A DNA stretch of 64,000 nt from Bacillota bacterium (GTDB lineage: Bacteria > Bacillota > Clostridia > Clostridiales > Clostridiaceae): the NCBI GenBank assembly GCA_021781745.1, contig JAJXWH010000011.1, positions 1 to 64,000 of the forward strand. Reading direction: 5' to 3'. A program made the position numbers and the translations under genes. Below the pieces are notes generated by a model. That model was not told the origin of the DNA. It saw only the letters and a program-made list of their open reading frames with translations, and did not search any database. Positions 37,826 through 45,461 of the stretch are shown here, one piece after another (position 1 is the stretch's first letter; every line of letters begins with the position of its first letter).

Positions 37826-38839
37826 TTATCTGTATTCTATCTTACCATCAGGATATTGTGCAAATCTTCCTTTTTCCCTTGGATGAACAAAATCGTCACG
37901 ATCCCATGGCCATCCCCCGAAGCCAGTGCTTCTATAATCATCAAAAGCATCCTTAATTTCTTTCTCTGAGTTCATTACAAAAGGTCCATAACTTACAACT
38001 GGTTCTCCAATTGGCTCTCCCTCTAAAAGCAACAGACAGCTTTCCTCTGAACCATTTTTTATTTCTATTATTTCATCTCCTTTAAGTTTTACACTATGAT
38101 AAACGTCAACGCTTGTTTCTTGAATATTTATTTTATCTCCTTCATAGAAGTAAAGTGTTCTGTTTAATGTAGAAGATACTTTAGGAAGCTCTATGCTAGC
38201 TTCAGGTTCCATACGAATTAGCCAAATTCCTACACGGTTATCCTTTTTACTTGCCCATGAATTAGGAGAAGAATCCAAACTATTAGTACCATTATAGGAA
38301 CCAAAAATAAGTCTTATAGTACTTGTTTTGCCCTTATCATTTTGAGATTGTATAACTGGTATATCTTCTGCCCAAAGCATTTTATAATGTGGGTCTACAA
38401 ATTTGTCTTTTTTAGGTAGATTCATCCAAACTTGAAATAATTCTAATGGATTATTTTTTTCTTTATTAATTAAAGGAAACATTTCTGTATGATTACAACC
38501 TCTACCAGCAGTAAGCCACTGCACATCGCCAGCTCCATATCTGCCTGTTGCACCTGCTGAATCTGCATGATCGACATATCCATCTAATACTATTGTAACT
38601 GTTTCAAAACCTCTATGAGGATGCTGTGGAAATCCTGGGACAGTATCACCATGATACATATTCCATCCATCTATTCCCCGAAAATCATTGCCAATAATTC
38701 TGCCTGCAAGAGATGCATTTGGTCCCATCTCATTATTCCCCTTTGGATAAGCATCCTTATGGTGTGCACAAAACAGAAAAGGATCACTGGTGTTCCATTG
38801 AGAGCTTAATTTATCTATTTTAAGTACATTATTCTTCAT
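37826..38839 (-). CDS. Pirin family protein (cupin)
   Basis: 337 aa, longer than most bacterial pirins (230-290). The N-terminal cupin has the metal-site strand FPQHPHRGFETVTIVLDGYV and the second half GCNHTEMFP, with a Glu/His set typical of Fe-binding pirins. The second cupin lies at about 205-290. Family members act as quercetin dioxygenase-like enzymes or redox-sensitive regulators. AAAGGAGG precedes the ATG. It is divergent from a MarR-type gene, a common pairing in which the MarR protein controls pirin in response to oxidants or phenolics; control is inferred. Confidence 0.85.
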   Translation of the reverse strand: MKNNVLKIDKLSSQWNTSDPFLFCAHHKDAYPKGNNEMGPNASLAGRIIGNDFRGIDGWNMYHGDTVPGFPQHPHRGFETVTIVLDGYVDHADSAGATGRYGAGDVQWLTAGRGCNHTEMFPLINKEKNNPLELFQVWMNLPKKDKFVDPHYKMLWAEDIPVIQSQNDKGKTSTIRLIFGSYNGTNSLDSSPNSWASKKDNRVGIWLIRMEPEASIELPKVSSTLNRTLYFYEGDKINIQETSVDVYHSVKLKGDEIIEIKNGSEESCLLLLEGEPIGEPVVSYGPFVMNSEKEIKDAFDDYRSTGFGGWPWDRDDFVHPREKGRFAQYPDGKIEYR

Positions 38840-39203
38840 AATTTCAACCTCCTTTAATACATATTACTGGTACTTATATTATTAATTCTATCTAGCGTCA
38901 ATTAAATAATTGTTAATTAATAACCGTTATCTATTAATTTGATTATAGCATAACCTTTATTACTTGTATATTGTTTAGTAGGTTTCAATAATTTATCACA
39001 TAGCTAGCTGCCGTAGTACTCCTCTTTTTCATGTAGAGACATCGTCTTCACGTTCACTCTACCATCAACTTAACAATCATTCGACTACGGAATTAGAATT
39101 AACATTAGTAAATTTATGCTTTATTAAAAAATATTTTAATAATTGATTATTTATTTCAATAAAAACTACTTACAAATTTTATAATAAGTAATATAATTAA
39201 AAC
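38840..39203. other. Divergent intergenic region with a GC-richer inverted structure
   Basis: The segment 39011-39090 is less AT-rich than its surroundings. It holds nested inverted repeats CCGTAGT/ACTACGG (39011-39017 with 39084-39090) and GTAGAG/CTCTAC (39033-39038 with 39057-39062). No ORF or family is recognised. It may be the tail of a lost mobile element or a folded RNA. TATAAT at 39180-39185 and at 39192-39197 are candidate -10 boxes of the MarR gene. Confidence 0.35.
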
Positions 39204-39238
39204 ATAGTTCATAACGGAACAATTCATTCATGAACTAT
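39204..39238. promoter_or_regulatory. Candidate MarR operator
   Basis: ATAGTTCAT (39204-39212) and ATGAACTAT (39230-39238) form a perfect nine-base inverted repeat just downstream of the candidate -10 boxes and 28 nt before the marR ATG. This position suits autorepression. Confidence 0.5.
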
Positions 39239-39266
39239 ATTACATTTTGATTGGAGGAATATTATT

Positions 39267-39725
39267 ATGGATTTCAAAAATTATAATGTTAAACAGGCAG
39301 GGGATGTTGTTCAATCTTTTATAGCAATTTGTGGCGCTTTAGCAAGGTTTTCATCACAAAATGCTGATAGTCTAGGGCTTACATTACAACAGATGGGCAT
39401 TTTGAATATAGTAAGTGCCTTTCCTGAAATCACTCTTAAAGGGATAACAGACAAGTTAAATCTTCCTAAAAGTACGGTTAGTGTTAATGTTAATAATCTT
39501 GTTAATTTAGAACTTGTTAAGAGGACGATTATTAAAAAAGACCGAAGAGAAATTCATTTTACTTCAACTTCAAAAGGAAAAGAGCTATCTCTGAAGTCTT
39601 CTCAAAACGCTCTATCATATAGAGCCATGGCTTTAGCGTTAGAACAGATACCAGTAGAAGATGCCCAATCTCTAATTCGAATCCATAAAGAGCTTTTAAA
39701 CCATTTGCGAGACTGCAAATTTTAA
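39267..39725 (+). CDS. MarR family transcriptional regulator
   Basis: 152 aa, the usual size. It has a winged helix-turn-helix core with LQQMGILNIVSAFPEITLKG, KLNLPKSTVSVNVNNLVNLE (recognition helix) and the wing RTIIKKDRREIHFTSTSKGK with the family D-R-R. Helical dimerisation ends flank it. Cysteine C25 lies in AICGALARF and C151 is near the end; redox sensing by them is possible but unproven. GGAGGAA precedes the ATG. It is divergent from the pirin gene, its likely target along with itself. Confidence 0.88.
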   Translation: MDFKNYNVKQAGDVVQSFIAICGALARFSSQNADSLGLTLQQMGILNIVSAFPEITLKGITDKLNLPKSTVSVNVNNLVNLELVKRTIIKKDRREIHFTSTSKGKELSLKSSQNALSYRAMALALEQIPVEDAQSLIRIHKELLNHLRDCKF

Positions 39726-39750
39726 ACACACAATATTCTTAAAATTTCAA

Positions 39751-39781
39751 TTAAGAAAACTCCTAAAGTCAGTTCTCTTAA
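39751..39781. terminator. Weak hairpin after the MarR gene
   Basis: TTAAGAAAACT pairs with AGTTCTCTTAA with one mismatch; no clear T-run on the plus strand. Confidence 0.4.
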
Positions 39782-39825
39782 AAAATATAAATATTGTAAC
39801 TAATGCAACTTGAGATCTCAATGAA

Positions 39826-39863
39826 AAGGCCTCGGAATTATAGGTACATAAATCCGAGGTCTT
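39826..39863 (-). terminator. Terminator after the DUF4367 anti-sigma gene
   Basis: AAGGCCTCGGA pairs with TCCGAGGTCTT around an AT-rich loop. On the minus strand it is followed by CTTTTC. Confidence 0.6.
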
Positions 39864-39939
39864 AAATATAGTTGCATTGAACTTTATAATGCTTTTCTTT
39901 AAATATAAAATTTTCTCCAGCAACCCGACAAACAAATGT

Positions 39940-41049
39940 CTAAGAAATCATATTCAATATTGTTTTTTCATCAATTCCATTTTGTGCTGAAATTGAATAT
40001 GATATACCATCCTTTTCCCATAGCGCTAAATTATATTGTTCACTTTTGTTTCCTTCCAAGTTCACGTTTACTCCATTTACCTTAACTGTCTTCATAACTT
40101 GGTAAGCATTATAATCGCCACTTACATTATCAATGCCTTTACCTGCTCTGAAAATTATATTGCTATTGCCATCATTATACTCTACTTGTATTATTTCATT
40201 TGATATAGTACTTATGCTTTCCATTTTAAATCCTTTAGGCAATGCTTTTAATGAATTGACTTTTAAATTTAATGCTTTTTCTGCTTCATCTAATGTCTTA
40301 TATTCTTGACTATAATTCACGTCTTTCTCTGCCACAGCTGATGTACTCGAGACACTATTATCTGCATTATTTTCAGATATTTTATTTCTCATTATATCTC
40401 CATCTGTCGTTTTTGGCTTTGTGCCAGTTGGATTCCTATTTTCTTTATTATTAGCATTCTGTTCAGGATTTGTTTTTGATGGAATATTTGAATTCCCTAT
40501 AGATTTATCATCATTATTTTGTGAAGTTTGACTTTTCACTGCCTCAGAGCCTGAATTTGATTGTGATTTATCTTTATTTTTTTCTTTTTTCCCGGTTTCT
40601 GAGCTAGTATTATTCTCTTCTTTCACATGATTATCACTATTATTATTTTGATTTAAAATTTGATTTCCCTTATCATCGTTAGATATTTCATTGCTGCCAT
40701 CATTATAAACAAATTGATTATCTTCATTAGTTTTTAAGCTATTATTTTCATCATCATTATTTTTTACTGTTTCATTCTGCTCTAAATCATTAGGTGCATT
40801 TTTTATAAGCATAGGATAATTTTTTACTATACTTAAGCATAAAATTACAGTAAATCCTGCTGCAACCATCTGCATATTTCTTTTAAGGTTATTGTATTTT
40901 CTTACTTTTGGCAAAGTCATTTCAACTTCCCTATTTTTTACTTCGCTATTTTCATTTGCAGCCAAAACATTTTGGAGTATTCTTTTTTTCATATCATCGG
41001 TCATTACTATTTTATTTATTTCTTCTTTATATTTCTTACTCAAAATCAT
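39940..41049 (-). CDS. DUF4367 anti-sigma factor (membrane)
   Basis: 369 aa. The N-terminal 60 residues are cytosolic (anti-sigma-like), followed by one membrane helix (MQMVAAGFTVILCLSIVKNY). A long low-complexity Asn/Ser/Lys/Glu linker (about 88-245) leads to an extracellular DUF4367 domain (about 255-369; LDEAEKALNLKVNSLKALPK, FRAGKG, ALWEKDGISYSI). The start overlaps the sigma gene by 14 nt with AGGAGG inside it; a TTG 6 nt downstream has better spacing. It presumably holds its sigma factor until an envelope signal is sensed. Confidence 0.82.
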   Translation of the reverse strand: MILSKKYKEEINKIVMTDDMKKRILQNVLAANENSEVKNREVEMTLPKVRKYNNLKRNMQMVAAGFTVILCLSIVKNYPMLIKNAPNDLEQNETVKNNDDENNSLKTNEDNQFVYNDGSNEISNDDKGNQILNQNNNSDNHVKEENNTSSETGKKEKNKDKSQSNSGSEAVKSQTSQNNDDKSIGNSNIPSKTNPEQNANNKENRNPTGTKPKTTDGDIMRNKISENNADNSVSSTSAVAEKDVNYSQEYKTLDEAEKALNLKVNSLKALPKGFKMESISTISNEIIQVEYNDGNSNIIFRAGKGIDNVSGDYNAYQVMKTVKVNGVNVNLEGNKSEQYNLALWEKDGISYSISAQNGIDEKTILNMIS

Positions 41050-41527
41050 ACTCCTCCTTTAGCTCTTTCTTTAGCATATTTCTTCCTCTGCTTAGTAACG
41101 ATCTTACCGTTGCTTCTTTCCTATTTACTATATTTGATATTTCAACCGTATTATATCCTTCATAATAATATAAATGAATGATCTCCCTGTATTTTAGTGG
41201 GAGTTTTATAACCTGTTTTAGAACATTGTTATCTTTATATTCATCATAATAAGGCATATCAGTCAATTCTACATGCTTTTTAAACCAGGCCGATTTCAAT
41301 TTATTTTTGCATATATTTCTTGCAACACAAATAAGCCAATGTTTTTTATGGTACTCGCTTTCAAATATCTCTATATTTTTAAGCAATTGCACAAAAACAT
41401 CTTGAAGTGCATCCTCTGCATCATGTATATTTTTCATATAGGAATATGCCAGTCTCAACAGCATATCTCCATAATGCTCTAAATCTTGTGAAATAATTTC
41501 ATCCGTACGCAATGAAACCTCTTTCAT
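41036..41527 (-). CDS. ECF-type sigma-70 family factor
   Basis: 163 aa. Region 2 shows DMLLRLAYSYMKNIHDAEDA then LQDVFVQLL; region 4 shows LPLKYREIIHLYYYEGYNTV and the HTH EISNIVNRKEATVRSLLSRG. It directs RNA polymerase to an envelope-response regulon under control of the overlapping DUF4367 anti-sigma gene. The ATG at 41527 follows GGAAGGATGAG; two earlier in-frame ATGs lack a well-placed RBS. Confidence 0.88.
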   Translation of the reverse strand: MKEVSLRTDEIISQDLEHYGDMLLRLAYSYMKNIHDAEDALQDVFVQLLKNIEIFESEYHKKHWLICVARNICKNKLKSAWFKKHVELTDMPYYDEYKDNNVLKQVIKLPLKYREIIHLYYYEGYNTVEISNIVNRKEATVRSLLSRGRNMLKKELKEEYDFE

Positions 41528-41585
41528 AAAAAAACTCATCCTTCCATCCAGTAGCACAATATGATATTCAGCATTTAACTTAAAC

Positions 41586-41812
41586 TTAAGTGGTAACTAA
41601 CCGAAACCAAATACATTTTGATTCCACAAGGACTATGAAATATTCGCTGGAAAGTTCTAAATGGAAGCTTGTGTTCATTTCTGCATGCTCCAATTATTCA
41701 ATTGGACAAGCAATAAATGAAACAAGACCCCATTAAGAACTTTCAACAGCTCAATTTCAAATGCCTGTTTCACAAAAATGTATTTGCTTTCTGGTGTAGA
41801 TATTCACTCAAA
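41586..41812. repeat. MITE-like long hairpin element (copy M2)
   Basis: Two imperfect arms of about 95 bases converge on TCCAATT-ATTC-AATTGGA (41689-41706). The left arm starts TGGTAACTAACCGAAACC with AAATACATTTTG, and the right arm holds CAAAAATGTATTTG. Shared arm blocks include TGGAAAGTTCTAAATGG and its complement. It is non-coding and related to M1 and M3. The remainder of 41813-41949 shows nothing clear. Confidence 0.7.
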
Positions 41813-41949
41813 TTTAGTGAGAGTTGAATAAGTTAACTAGTAAAAGCAAAACTGATAATTGGTTTATCAATAACCCCAAACTAAACTCATCATTATTATG
41901 CTTGTCCCTACTTATGTTACTTATTATTCAAATTTTTTATAATATATAA

Positions 41950-43113
41950 TTAAAAGGTACTTTTTATTATTTTAATTATATCATCTTGATTCATGCCCGC
42001 ATCTATTGAAATAGAATATGACATATTATTTGCACTCCAAGTTGCAACTTTAATGATATTACCGTCTCCTTTTAATTTAACATTGTTACCATTTATATTT
42101 ACACTTGTATTAGTCTTATAATTATTATAGTCACCGCTTATATCTTGAATACCTTCTGCCATTCTAAATAGAATGTCACCTTGTTTACTTATATAGCATA
42201 TTTGAAATAAATCTCTTGATATAGTATTTATATATTTGATATTATACTTACCTAATAATTCCTTAGGCACTGTAACTTTGAATTTTAGTGCTTTTTGAGC
42301 TTCTTCTATGGTATCAAAGCGATCAATAGGATTTATTATATCTTCTGCATCTGGATTTTGAGTCACTACACTAGCTGTTGGTTTGCCATCCCATTTCCCG
42401 TTTTGGTCTACTTTATACCCATCTGAAGTCGTAGTACTTACGGCCATTTCTCCATTATTTAATAAATAGTACCAATTTTCGTTGGTTTTAACCCATCCTC
42501 TTTGCATTATGCCATTATTATTCATAAAATACCACTTATCATTTATTAGCTTCCATCCAGTTGTAAGCTCTCCATTAACTGAATAAATCCATTGTCCATC
42601 TTTATCTCTCACAAAAAAGCTCCCTACTGTTTTTGCATCATTGAATAGAAAATTATAAAAATTTATTGGAACATATACCATATTGTCATCAATTATAGGT
42701 TCTGCACCTAGTGGATGCATCATAGTTAAGCCTATAGCATTGCTGCTTGAATAATAATAACTATCTTCTCCTACATAAACCTTTGTCTTAATTTTACCAT
42801 TATCTAGGCTGATAATTTTATTATCCTTATCTGCCTCAACTGTAAATCCAAGACTTTCTGCTGTGAATTTTAGCGGAACCATAATTTTGCCCTTATATAT
42901 TAAAACACCATCTCTTCCAATTTCAATATTCTTTCCGCATATTGCTACCTTATTAATATCTACATCCTTTGGTGCGTAGTTTGATATTGGAATATCCTCT
43001 CCAATAATATCCGCTGGATTAGATTTATGTCTATACGAATCTGCTGCAAATACTTGTGTTGACATTCCCATAATTGTTACTGCTGTTAATACACCTATCA
43101 TTAATTTTTTCAT
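41950..43113 (-). CDS. Secreted protein: copper amine oxidase N-domain, wall-binding repeats, DUF4367
   Basis: 387 aa with a signal peptide (MKKLMIGVLTAVTIMGMSTQ, then VFAAD). Residues about 50-165 form a CuAO_N1-like stalk domain (LVYKGKIMVPLKFTAESLGF-like pattern). Three choline-binding-type repeats follow, with GWKLINDKWYFMNNNG and GWVKTNENWYYLLNNGEM. The C-terminus (about 255-387) is a DUF4367 domain close to that of the anti-sigma protein encoded nearby (IDRFDTIEEAQKALKFKV, RMAEGIQDISGDYNNY). It probably sits in the cell wall. It may belong to the regulon of the neighbouring sigma factor; this is inference. Confidence 0.8.
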   Translation of the reverse strand: MKKLMIGVLTAVTIMGMSTQVFAADSYRHKSNPADIIGEDIPISNYAPKDVDINKVAICGKNIEIGRDGVLIYKGKIMVPLKFTAESLGFTVEADKDNKIISLDNGKIKTKVYVGEDSYYYSSSNAIGLTMMHPLGAEPIIDDNMVYVPINFYNFLFNDAKTVGSFFVRDKDGQWIYSVNGELTTGWKLINDKWYFMNNNGIMQRGWVKTNENWYYLLNNGEMAVSTTTSDGYKVDQNGKWDGKPTASVVTQNPDAEDIINPIDRFDTIEEAQKALKFKVTVPKELLGKYNIKYINTISRDLFQICYISKQGDILFRMAEGIQDISGDYNNYKTNTSVNINGNNVKLKGDGNIIKVATWSANNMSYSISIDAGMNQDDIIKIIKSTF

Positions 43114-43206
43114 AATATCATCTACTCCTTCTAAGTTACATGTTAATTTTTCCTTTTATATTAGTAATACAATCCAACTTAGAGAAGTGTTGCAAAATTT
43201 TATAAA

Positions 43207-43243
43207 AATTTTAACCACTATGATTTTCATAGCGGTTAAAATT
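43207..43243. terminator. Terminator after the hepT gene
   Basis: AATTTTAACCaCTATGA pairs with TCATAGcGGTTAAAATT around TTT, one mismatch. It resembles the hairpin at 12346 in its TAAAATT arms. Confidence 0.7.
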
Positions 43244-43259
43244 CTTAAATATATGCTTA

Positions 43260-43691
43260 TTATCTTTTTATAATACTATTAATGTTTTCAATTATATTAA
43301 TTAAAAATTGTCTATTTTCTTTATAAAATTGAAATAATACTTTAAATGGAGGCTTTTTATATACATGCGCTGTATCATTTCTAAATTTACTTAAAGTTTT
43401 ATATAATATTATTTCATCCTTAGGCAAAAGTCCCTCATTTATACATAATTCAATAGCATCATTATATGTGATTTTACTAACACTTATTGAAAGCACTTTA
43501 AGACATTGACTCATGTAATTACCTAAAAGCTCCTTATACTGAAGAAAGCTAGTTCTAAAACTTTGCTCTAAATGTTTTTGTATTACCACAGATTGACTAT
43601 CATAAAGTGATATTATTTCATCTAAGTCATGTATAACGTCCTGCATACTAGTGCTTATATATTTTAATCTTTCGATATTTAATTTATCCAT
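43260..43691 (-). CDS. hepT: HEPN toxin HepT
   Basis: 143 aa all-helical HEPN-fold ribonuclease toxin. The catalytic RX4HXY motif is R104-N-D-T-A-H109-V-Y111 in KFRNDTAHVYKKP, intact including the Tyr that partner MntA modifies by AMP transfer. The start overlaps the mntA stop by 8 nt (ATGGATAA), so translation is coupled with antitoxin first. It probably cleaves RNA when freed. A stabilising or anti-phage role is plausible in this defence-rich region. Confidence 0.88.
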   Translation of the reverse strand: MDKLNIERLKYISTSMQDVIHDLDEIISLYDSQSVVIQKHLEQSFRTSFLQYKELLGNYMSQCLKVLSISVSKITYNDAIELCINEGLLPKDEIILYKTLSKFRNDTAHVYKKPPFKVLFQFYKENRQFLINIIENINSIIKR

Positions 43692-44067
43692 TTAACCCGC
43701 ACCTTTCATTTATACACATCTCTATAAACCACCATTCAGAAGCTAACCATTCATTAAATTTTTCGAACCATATATCAAATGCTTCAGATGTTTCCATTAA
43801 AGATTTACCTTGAAGTATCTCCCTTAATAATAAAACATTATCTTTTTCTGGCAACACAAGATCTACCACTTTCTCTAGTCTTGTGCTTATTTTATCTTCT
43901 AAATCTACTAATTCTATATAACTTAACTTATCACTAAAAATGGCAAGATCAACATCACTATCTTCTGTAAAGGTACCATCACTATATGATCCAAATAAAT
44001 ATAAAGCATCAATCTTATCTTTAGGTATTAAATCTTTAATTTTTTCATAGATTATTTTATGATTCAT
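43684..44067 (-). CDS. mntA: Antitoxin MntA (minimal nucleotidyltransferase)
   Basis: 127 aa. The nucleotidyltransferase motif GSX10DXD is G26-S27 to D38-x-D40 (FGSYSDGTFTEDSDVDLAI), and LEKVVDLVLPEKD supplies the third acidic residue. MntA neutralises HepT by adding AMP to its Tyr. I start at the ATG at 44067 because GGGGGGAT lies 8 nt upstream; the frame is open further up to 44157 but without an RBS. TATAAT on the minus strand (44119-44124) is a candidate -10. It is the first gene of the pair. Confidence 0.88.
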   Translation of the reverse strand: MNHKIIYEKIKDLIPKDKIDALYLFGSYSDGTFTEDSDVDLAIFSDKLSYIELVDLEDKISTRLEKVVDLVLPEKDNVLLLREILQGKSLMETSEAFDIWFEKFNEWLASEWWFIEMCINERCGLNG

Positions 44068-44288
44068 ATTGCCATCCCCCCTGAACTCAACTAAACAATA
44101 TCTATTTTTAATATCTATATTATACCTTAAATAATAATATATTAATATATCATACATTTAGTTTTGAGTACTCGTATGTCTATACTATAATTATTTCCAA
44201 TATTGCAAAAAGTATACGCACATACGTTCTTGAATTAGATAAAAATTAGGGAGTATCACTTAAGATACTTCCCAATAATAGACTTGCT

Positions 44289-44640
44289 CTATATCTGTTC
44301 AAATGGATATATAACTCCCCATTCATGTCTTAATGAATCCATAATTTTCATAATTCTAAGAGTCTCTTTATGTGGCATTTGTGGACATTCTATTTCTTTA
44401 TTTTCAATTGCTTGTATAGCCGCCTCAACCTCATATTCATAACCCGTTATTTGTTTAGGTGCATCATAAACTGCAATTTCCTTTCTATCTGAAGAAAATA
44501 CTCTAATCTTTTCATAATTATTAATATATCCTCATTTATATGTTCAGCTAATTTATAATAAGCTGCAACTTCATCCTTACATATTGGACCAAAATCATAA
44601 GGACAATTCCATTCGGAATAAATTATTATCTTTCATAAAG
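44289..44640 (-). pseudogene. Gene-fragment mosaic: SWIM zinc-finger piece joined to a Gfo/Idh/MocA C-terminus
   Basis: The downstream part (about 44289-44516, minus strand) reads in one frame EYEVEAAIQAIENKEIECPQ, then MPHKETLRIMKIMDSLRHEW and GVIYPFEQI-stop. This is the C-terminal end of Gfo/Idh/MocA oxidoreductases. The upstream part (about 44517-44640) reads in another frame EWNCPYDFGPICKDEVAAYY then KLAEHINEDI, like the Zn-binding CPYD-x-G-x-x-CK-x-x-VA core of SWIM zinc-finger proteins. Neither has a start codon or the rest of its gene. The junction lies near 44516. Both are decayed remnants. Confidence 0.6.
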
Positions 44641-44719
44641 GTTTATAAACTTTTGAATTTGTGCTACAATCAAGTGTAAAATTGCATAAGGCACAATTAA
44701 ATTGATTATAAAATTTATC

Positions 44720-44865
44720 TGATGTCTAGCCGCTATAACACCACACTTCTTTAAGTAGTAAATAACAGCGGCACACCCTAGACGAGGTACCCCTTGAGGG
44801 TATAAGTTCAACTAAGACTCAGATGGGGATTAAACCCCATCTTCATCAAGTTTCACTTGATGAAG
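44720..44865 (+). ncRNA. Structured leader element, copy A (most complete)
   Basis: Helices on the plus strand: GTCTAG/CTAGAC (44724-44729 with 44778-44783) enclosing CCGCT/AGCGG (44730-44734 with 44767-44771) and the hairpin ACTT-CTTT-AAGT; then TACCC-CCTTGA-type hairpin (44788-44802); AGATGGGG-ATTAAA-CCCCATCT (44821-44842); and CTTCATCAAGT-TTC-ACTTGATGAAG (44841-44865). The last stem ends 24 nt before the ATG of a small gene. Copies B and C show matching changes on both strands of the stems. Could be a cis-regulatory RNA or an IS605/TnpB omega-RNA remnant without its tnpB. Confidence 0.6.
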
Positions 44866-44888
44866 ACATTTTAAAATTGGAGGAATAT

Positions 44889-45026
44889 ATGAAGAATAAA
44901 GATATAGAAATGATGAAAAAATTAATAGAAGAAAAGAAACAAAAAGGGAATAACACTAAAAATAATACAAGACCAAAAAAAGTTATAGGCAGAATGTTAT
45001 TGCCATGTGGAAAAACAACTCAATAA
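44889..45026 (+). CDS. Small basic protein, 45 aa, unknown function
   Basis: Begins MKNKDIEMMKKLIEEKKQKG and ends GRMLLPCGKTTQ. It is Lys-rich with an N-terminal helix. GGAGG lies 5-6 nt before the ATG. An in-frame upstream ATG (44823) falls inside the terminal hairpin of element A and is rejected. It resembles small Lys-rich clostridial proteins I have seen with an RP-x-K-x-IG segment (here RPKKVIG), but no function is known. Element A may control it. Confidence 0.5.
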   Translation: MKNKDIEMMKKLIEEKKQKGNNTKNNTRPKKVIGRMLLPCGKTTQ

Positions 45027-45069
45027 AACTCTACTTATAGATATCCAAACTATAGCTTAGACTTATGAA

Positions 45070-45291
45070 TATAACTCACCGAAATCGGCAACATACTTTT
45101 GTTCCAGTTTCTAGGTAATTTTGCTGGGTGATTCTAAGGCTACAAGTTGTACCCAAAGTGCTAGCCTCAAAGACTACGCTTTGAACTAGCACATTTGGAA
45201 CAACTTATAACCTAAGAATCACATCCATCAAAATTACCCATGAAACATTCCACAAAAGTATGTTACTGATTTCTAGTTGAGATATATTTCA
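45070..45291. repeat. MITE-like long hairpin element (copy M3)
   Basis: Arms of about 100 bases pair around CAAAG-ACTACG-CTTTG (45168-45183). Matching blocks include AACATACTTTTG (45090 region) with CAAAAGTATGTT (45253 region), and GGTAATTTTG with CAAAATTACC. The left end ATAACTCACCGAAATC resembles M1 and M2. It has no coding capacity and sits between the 45-aa gene and the ABC-F gene. Confidence 0.7.
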
Positions 45292-45344
45292 AAGTATAAG
45301 TATATTTTATATTTGTGATATCTATTAGTATAGAAGGTAAGGCA

Positions 45345-45429
45345 CTATCAAAAATATCACAAGTCAATTATCTAAACATGTTCGTATATGCAGCATAGCT
45401 GCTCTTTTTAAATGTGCTTATTTTGATAG
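45345..45429 (+). promoter_or_regulatory. Possible transcription attenuator in the ABC-F leader
   Basis: GCAGC-ATA-GCTGC followed by TCTTTTT (45390-45409) looks like an intrinsic terminator about 55 nt before the ABC-F ATG. CTATCAAAAAT (45345-45355) is complementary to ATTTTGATAG (45420-45429) and could form an alternative fold. A six-codon ORF (45378-45398, MFVYAA) ends inside the hairpin but has no clear RBS. Antibiotic-resistance ABC-F genes are often controlled this way. Confidence 0.45.
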
Positions 45430-45461
45430 ACTCCGTTCAAATGAAAAAGCGAGGTAATATT

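Noticed and set aside
39747-39935. 62-codon ORF on the minus strand
   Set aside because: Covers two terminator hairpins between convergent genes; no RBS.
44626-44811. 61-codon ORF on the minus strand
   Set aside because: It runs antisense through element A and a gene fossil; no RBS and no family.
45378-45398. Six-codon leader peptide before the ABC-F gene as a firm gene
   Set aside because: No clear RBS; kept only as part of the attenuator hypothesis.
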